A stretch of 64,000 nt of DNA, taken from assembly GCF_052060015.1 (NCBI RefSeq), contig NZ_JBPODZ010000002.1, positions 124,001 to 188,000 on the forward strand, given 5' to 3'. A program made the translations under genes and the position numbers. The notes beneath the pieces were generated by a model that ran no database searches, had not been told where the DNA came from, and was given only the letters and a program-made list of their open reading frames with translations. Positions 60,634-64,000 of this stretch are shown piece after piece. This stretch comes from Arhodomonas sp052060015. Lineage in GTDB: Bacteria; Pseudomonadota; Gammaproteobacteria; Nitrococcales; Nitrococcaceae. Position 1 is the first letter of the stretch. Each line of letters begins with the position of its first letter.

Positions 60634-60661
60634 AGTATACAGCATTGCACTGCAACATGAA
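60634..60661 (-). promoter_or_regulatory. Promoter of candidate small RNA 1
   Basis: Minus-strand -10 TATACT (plus 60634-60639), 16-base spacer, -35 TTCATG (60656-60661). The spacer contains TTGCACTGCA on the plus strand (60645-60654; the minus strand reads TGCAGTGCAA), the palindrome found in other promoters here. The same -10 and spacing occur before the second copy. Confidence 0.55.
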
Positions 60662-60715
60662 CGCTGAATCAGTCACAAGTCATGTGCCAATAGCTCACAA
60701 ATTGTGGACCCGGGC

Positions 60716-60771
60716 AAAAAAATGCCGGCTCAGGGAGCCGGCCAAGAGGAGGAGAGATCAAAACCTCTGTT
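60716..60771 (-). ncRNA. Candidate small RNA 2 (paralogue of small RNA 1)
   Basis: About 56 nucleotides on the minus strand with the same order: AACAGAGG at the 5' end, CTCTCCTCCTCTTGG core, and a perfect 7-bp stem GCCGGCT/AGCCGGC (60724-60742) ending in A then seven U. The stem sequence differs from copy 1 but pairing is kept (compensatory changes), which is good evidence for a functional RNA structure. AGAGG near the 5' end could pair with CCUCU and mask the core. Confidence 0.65.
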
Positions 60772-60778
60772 GCAATGC

Positions 60779-60806
60779 AGTATACACGAACTCCGAGGGA
60801 TGTGAA
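60779..60806 (-). promoter_or_regulatory. Promoter of candidate small RNA 2
   Basis: Minus-strand -10 TATACT (60779-60784), 16-base spacer and -35 TTCACA (60801-60806), one mismatch from consensus. TTGCAATGCA (60770-60779) lies between the -10 and the proposed RNA start. Structure parallels copy 1. Confidence 0.6.
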
Positions 60807-60944
60807 TACCTAGTCACGATAGGAATTCACGATCACAACCATAGGCATGGTGCATCGCGTCACAACTCATGCTTGCGTCCGCTGACTTGTACGGTAAGAT
60901 CGACACCAACCTTGAAGGCGAAGCCCGGCGACAGATCGGGCTAG

Positions 60945-60965
60945 TCGGCCAAGGGGGGGAGAGGC
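60945..60965 (-). other. Degenerate third copy of the small-RNA core
   Basis: TCGGCCAAGGGGGGGAGAGG on the plus strand matches TCGGCCAAGGAGGAGGAGAG of copy 1 with the core changed to a G-run. The terminator stem and TATACT box are absent, so it is probably a decayed remnant. The rest of 60807-60944 has no feature I can support. Confidence 0.45.
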
Positions 60966-60973
60966 TACAAAGC

Positions 60974-61007
60974 AAAAAACATTGGGCCCGCGAACGCGGG
61001 CTTTTTT
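60974..61007. terminator. Bidirectional intrinsic terminator
   Basis: A GC stem GCCCGC/GCGGGC (60986-61001) with a GAAC loop is flanked by AAAAAA (60974-60979) and TTTTTT (61002-61007), so it works in both directions. On the minus strand it ends the methyltransferase gene that stops at 61044. Confidence 0.88.
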
Positions 61008-61043
61008 GTGCCCGCCGGATCCGGCGGGCGCGACACCCTTCCC

Positions 61044-61679
61044 TCAGGCTCCGTCGGCTCGGCAGCGATAGCAGTGGGCCGGTGGGATGTTGCGCAACTC
61101 GAAGCCCCGGTCGACCTCGTCGAAATTCTCCTTGAGATAGGGGAAGACCGCGTTGGAGAACTGGAAAACCAGGAACTCACCCTCCTCGGCCAGCCCATCC
61201 CGGGTCTTTCGAAGGATTTCGTCACGCACGTGGGCAGGCATGGTGCTAAAGGGGATGCCGGAGACGATATAGTCGATCCCCTCCCACCCGAGGCGCTCCA
61301 TCCAGCGATCCAGCTCGCCGGCGGAGGCATGGGCCACGGTCAGCCGGGGATCATGGATGCGCTCGCGGACGTAGTGGGCGAAATCCTCGTTGAGCTCTAT
61401 CACCAGCAGCTCGCCGTCCTCGGGCATGCGCTCGAGCAGCGCCCGGGTAAAGGTGGCCACGCCGGGGCCGTACTCCACCACACGCTTGGCACGGGACCAG
61501 TCCACCGGCGCGAGGAGGCGCTCGATGAGATGTCGGGAGCTCGGGATGATGGAGCCGAGCATGGTGGGATGTTTGAAGAAATTGCTCGCGAACAGCCAGA
61601 AACCCGAACCCTTGGCGGTCCCGTTGGATGATCCATTCACGGCAGACACTCTGGCATTCTCCGTTGTAAACTTGCCCAT
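61044..61679 (-). CDS. Class I SAM methyltransferase (phospholipid N-methyltransferase-like)
   Basis: A 211-residue methyltransferase. It has NFFKHPTMLGSIIPSSRHLI near residue 34, the SAM motif I VVEYGPGVATFTRALL near residue 68 and VIELNEDFAHYVRER, and a hydrophobic DYIVSGIPFSTMP near residue 135. This pattern matches the PmtA-like phospholipid methyltransferases and related rRNA-methylase-like enzymes. ATG 61679 is chosen; no strong ribosome site is visible. It probably methylates a membrane lipid, but the substrate is not proven by sequence. Confidence 0.8.
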   Translation of the reverse strand: MGKFTTENARVSAVNGSSNGTAKGSGFWLFASNFFKHPTMLGSIIPSSRHLIERLLAPVDWSRAKRVVEYGPGVATFTRALLERMPEDGELLVIELNEDFAHYVRERIHDPRLTVAHASAGELDRWMERLGWEGIDYIVSGIPFSTMPAHVRDEILRKTRDGLAEEGEFLVFQFSNAVFPYLKENFDEVDRGFELRNIPPAHCYRCRADGA

Positions 61680-61750
61680 CAAGCGCTAAAGCTTCGCAGC
61701 CCGGGCAACGTGAACGCAAGCCCGGCTCGTGGCCCTGTTCACAGATTCTG

Positions 61751-62221
61751 GTGCAAGAACAAACCACTACCCTCGCCCAGGCCCTGACGAGCGTCCCCCA
61801 CTGGACGGTCGTGGTCACCACGCTGATCCTGGTGGGGGCGTGCGTGGTCATCCATTACGAGTGCCTCAACCTGGTCTGGAGGCGCCTCGTGGATACCGGG
61901 ATACGCCATCCACCCCCGCGCCGCATGGTCGTGGTCATCCTGGCGATGCTCGGCGCGCATGTCGCCGAGATCTGGTTGTTCGCCCTGGGCTACCACTTGC
62001 TGCTGATCCTGGACGGCACCGGTGCCCTGACCGGCACGCCGGTGACCAGCTTGCTCGATTACGTCTACTTCTCCGCGGTCACCTACACCACGCTGGGCTT
62101 TGGCGACATCACGCCGGAAGGGGCGGTCCGAATGCTAGTGGGCACCGAGGCGATCACCGGCCTGGCGCTGGTCACCTGGTCGGCCTCGATGGCCTTCCTG
62201 GCCATGCAGCGGGAGTGGTAA
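61751..62221 (+). CDS. Two-TM ion channel (potassium-channel-like)
   Basis: A 156-residue membrane protein with three to four hydrophobic segments and a pore motif VYFSAVTYTTLGFGDITPEG near residue 100, where TLGFGD stands in for the TVGYGD selectivity filter. There is no cytoplasmic regulatory domain. The GTG at 61751 is the likely start, with only a weak ribosome site. It probably conducts K+ or other monovalent cations, useful in a salt-adapted cell (inference). Confidence 0.82.
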   Translation: MQEQTTTLAQALTSVPHWTVVVTTLILVGACVVIHYECLNLVWRRLVDTGIRHPPPRRMVVVILAMLGAHVAEIWLFALGYHLLLILDGTGALTGTPVTSLLDYVYFSAVTYTTLGFGDITPEGAVRMLVGTEAITGLALVTWSASMAFLAMQREW

Positions 62222-62258
62222 CGGCAGCATGCCGCTACCACTCACGGCCGCCGGCGCC

Positions 62259-63968
62259 TCAGGCGAAGCGCCGGTCGTGGCCGGCGCGGCCGAGCAGGAC
62301 GCCTCGCCGGTCCTCCGGCAGGCGGGCCCAGATCCGATTGATACCGCTGATCACCGCCTTCACCGAGGCGCTGATGATATTGCCGTCCATGCCGACGCCG
62401 AAGATATCGCCGGGGACCCCCTCACAGGATAGCTCCACGAAGCACACCGCCTGGGCATCGGAGCCCCGGCCCATGGAGTGCTCCTCGTAATGCTGCACTC
62501 GCACGTCCGCGTCGAGGGCATCAAGCAGGGCGTCGATGGGGCCGTTACCGACGCCGGTGAGCACCTCCTCGCGGCCATCCTCGCGGACCTTCAGGCGAAT
62601 GCCCTGACGGCCGTCCACGTCGAAGAGGCTCTGCCCGATATAGTCGACGGGGTGATCGAGCTCGAGATACTCGCGGCGGAAGATCTCCCACATCTCGTCG
62701 GCGCGGATCTCCGCACCGGTGCTGTCGGTGACCCGCTGGATGACGTTGCTGAACTCCACCTGCATGCGCCGCGGCATGGTGAGGTCGTAGTCGCGCTCCA
62801 GCAGGTAGGCCACCCCGCCCTTGCCGGACTGACTGTTGACCCGGATCACCGACTCGTAGGTCCGGCCCAGATCCTCGGGATCGATGGGCAGGTACGGCAC
62901 GCGCCAGGGCTGATCCGGCGCCTGCGCGGCCAGGCCCTTCTTGATGGCATCCTGGTGGGAGCCAGAGAAGGCGGTGAACACCAGGTCCCCCACATAGGGA
63001 TGGCGCGGATGGATGGGCAGCTGCGTGCACTGCTCCACCGTGCGCGCCACGTCATTGATACGGGAGAAGTCGAGCCCCGGGTGCACCCCCTGGGTGTAGA
63101 GGTTGAGCGCGAGGGTCACCAGGTCCACGTTCCCGGTGCGCTCGCCGTTGCCGAACAGGCAACCCTCGACACGGTCGGCACCGGCCATCACGGCGAACTC
63201 GGCGGCGGCGATGGCGGTACCCCGGTCGTTATGGGGATGGACGCTGAGGATGATGCCGTCGCGCCGGGCGAGGTTGCGATGCATCCACTCAATCTGGTCG
63301 GCGAAGATGTTGGGCATGGACATCTCCACCGTCGCCGGCAGATTGATGATCACGCGATTGTCCCGCGTTGCCTCCCAGACCTCGGTGACCGCGTCCACCA
63401 CCTCGCGGGCGAAGTCCAGCTCTGTCGCGGAGAACGTCTCCGGACTGTACTGGAATGTCCACTCCGTCTCGGGCTGCTGCGCCGCGAGCTCCTTGATGCG
63501 CCGTGCACCGTTGATCGCCACCTCCCGGCTGCCGTCACGGTCGAGGTGGAAGACCAGCTCCCGGAACGCCGGCGAGGTGGCGTTATAGAGGTGGACGATG
63601 GCCCGCGGCACCCCGCGCAGGGATTCCATGGTCTTCTCGATGAGGTGGTCCCGCGCCTGGGTCAACACCTCGATGCGCACGTCGTCGGGGATGAGGTCCT
63701 CCTCGATGAGCCGGCGCACGAACGTATAGTCGATCTCGGAGGCCGAGGGGAAACCCACCTCGATCTCCTTGATACCCACCGAGACCAGCATCTGGAACAT
63801 CTCCAGCTTGGTCTCCACCCCCATGGGCTCGAACAATGCCTGGTTGCCATCGCGCAGGTCGGTGCTCATCCACACCGGCGGCGCGTCGATGCTCGCGTCC
63901 GGCCAGGTGCGGTCAATGAGCTGAATCGGACGATAGGGGCGGTATTTCTTGGACGGATCGGACAACAT
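62259..63968 (-). CDS. leuA: 2-isopropylmalate synthase LeuA
   Basis: First committed enzyme of leucine biosynthesis, condensing acetyl-CoA with 2-oxoisovalerate; 569 residues, the long LeuA form. The catalytic TIM barrel has STDLRDGNQALFEPMGVETK near the start and VHPHNDRGTAIAAAEFAVMA and GNGERTGNVDLVTLALNLYT later. The C-terminal part is the leucine-sensing domain with GVGNGPIDALLDALDADVRV. Start ATG 63968 is near the right edge, so any leader peptide or attenuator lies outside the window. Confidence 0.97.
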   Translation of the reverse strand: MLSDPSKKYRPYRPIQLIDRTWPDASIDAPPVWMSTDLRDGNQALFEPMGVETKLEMFQMLVSVGIKEIEVGFPSASEIDYTFVRRLIEEDLIPDDVRIEVLTQARDHLIEKTMESLRGVPRAIVHLYNATSPAFRELVFHLDRDGSREVAINGARRIKELAAQQPETEWTFQYSPETFSATELDFAREVVDAVTEVWEATRDNRVIINLPATVEMSMPNIFADQIEWMHRNLARRDGIILSVHPHNDRGTAIAAAEFAVMAGADRVEGCLFGNGERTGNVDLVTLALNLYTQGVHPGLDFSRINDVARTVEQCTQLPIHPRHPYVGDLVFTAFSGSHQDAIKKGLAAQAPDQPWRVPYLPIDPEDLGRTYESVIRVNSQSGKGGVAYLLERDYDLTMPRRMQVEFSNVIQRVTDSTGAEIRADEMWEIFRREYLELDHPVDYIGQSLFDVDGRQGIRLKVREDGREEVLTGVGNGPIDALLDALDADVRVQHYEEHSMGRGSDAQAVCFVELSCEGVPGDIFGVGMDGNIISASVKAVISGINRIWARLPEDRRGVLLGRAGHDRRFA

Positions 63969-64000
63969 CGCTGGGTACTCCTGATTCCCGTTAGCGGATT

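Noticed and set aside
60716..60742. Reading the A-tract hairpins as plus-strand features
   Set aside because: On the plus strand the A-run precedes the stem, and no gene follows the GGAGGAGG string; the minus strand gives promoter, core, stem and U-tract in the right order.
60612..60944. A 110-residue plus-strand open frame across the small-RNA region
   Set aside because: It runs through the terminators and promoters of the tandem RNA elements, has no ribosome site, and its translation shows no family-like pattern or bias expected of genes here.

Overview
The window is dense, GC-rich proteobacterial DNA with long same-strand gene runs, ATGA-type stop/start overlaps, Shine-Dalgarno sites of the GGAGG type and acidic proteins. 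Gene content (paa, an aromatic-amine-dehydrogenase cluster, TRAP and Liv-type transporters, a respiratory formate dehydrogenase, long-form LeuA) fits an aerobic or facultative, probably halophilic gammaproteobacterium (Ectothiorhodospiraceae-like). That placement is inference from style and content, not from a marker gene. I see no tRNA, rRNA, CRISPR array or insertion sequence.

Layout. (1) 1-12797, minus strand: two Liv-type ABC systems with their binding proteins, separated by a flavoprotein hydroxylase cluster (metallo-beta-lactamase-fold protein, FAD monooxygenase, DUF2783, DUF2946). The second system has an ATPase fused to an N-terminal hemerythrin domain. (2) 13163-19646, plus: paaX, an SDR dehydrogenase, paaABCDE (phenylacetyl-CoA epoxidase) and an alpha/beta hydrolase broken by a one-base change in a G8 run. 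(3) 19657-26059: a regulator divergent from tungstate transporter genes tupBCA, followed by a degenerate MoeA and a MoeA fused to a periplasmic-binding-like domain. (4) 26101-42700: a formate dehydrogenase island: fdhABC, a Tat-signal small protein, a TorD-type chaperone, a multi-cluster ferredoxin-like protein, DUF3305/DUF3306/DUF6505 proteins, then a divergent cofactor operon (BNR-repeat protein, yqeC, MoaD-like, mobA, moeA), DUF6494, a TPR protein and a biotin/lipoate-ligase-like protein. (5) 42667-46355: an IclR regulator divergent from a flavin-dependent monooxygenase, flavin reductase and a third binding protein. (6) 46403-56501: phenylacetaldehyde-type dehydrogenase, aauB-mauE-mauD-aauA, two c-type cytochromes and a porin, beside a FIST protein, hybrid kinase and LuxR response regulator. 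(7) 57091-60514: MarR regulator and a TRAP transporter. (8) 60515-61043: two tandem elements that look like minus-strand small RNAs with anti-Shine-Dalgarno cores. (9) 61044-63968: a methyltransferase, an ion channel and leuA.

How it fits together. Aromatic amines such as phenylethylamine would be oxidised in the periplasm by the TTQ amine dehydrogenase to phenylacetaldehyde, then to phenylacetate by the aldehyde dehydrogenase, and after CoA activation (paaK is not in the window) the ring would be epoxidised by PaaABCE. The Liv systems and FAD/FMN monooxygenases look like uptake and ring-hydroxylation modules for related aromatics. Separately, tungstate uptake, three MoeA-type proteins, MobA and FDH accessory genes form one metal-cofactor and formate-oxidation unit.

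Most interesting signals: the tandem anti-SD sRNA candidates; a shared palindrome embedded in the promoters of the liv operon and its binding-protein gene; the hemerythrin-ATPase fusion; the formate dehydrogenase maturation island with uncharacterised members; and a TTQ enzyme cluster lacking MauG.
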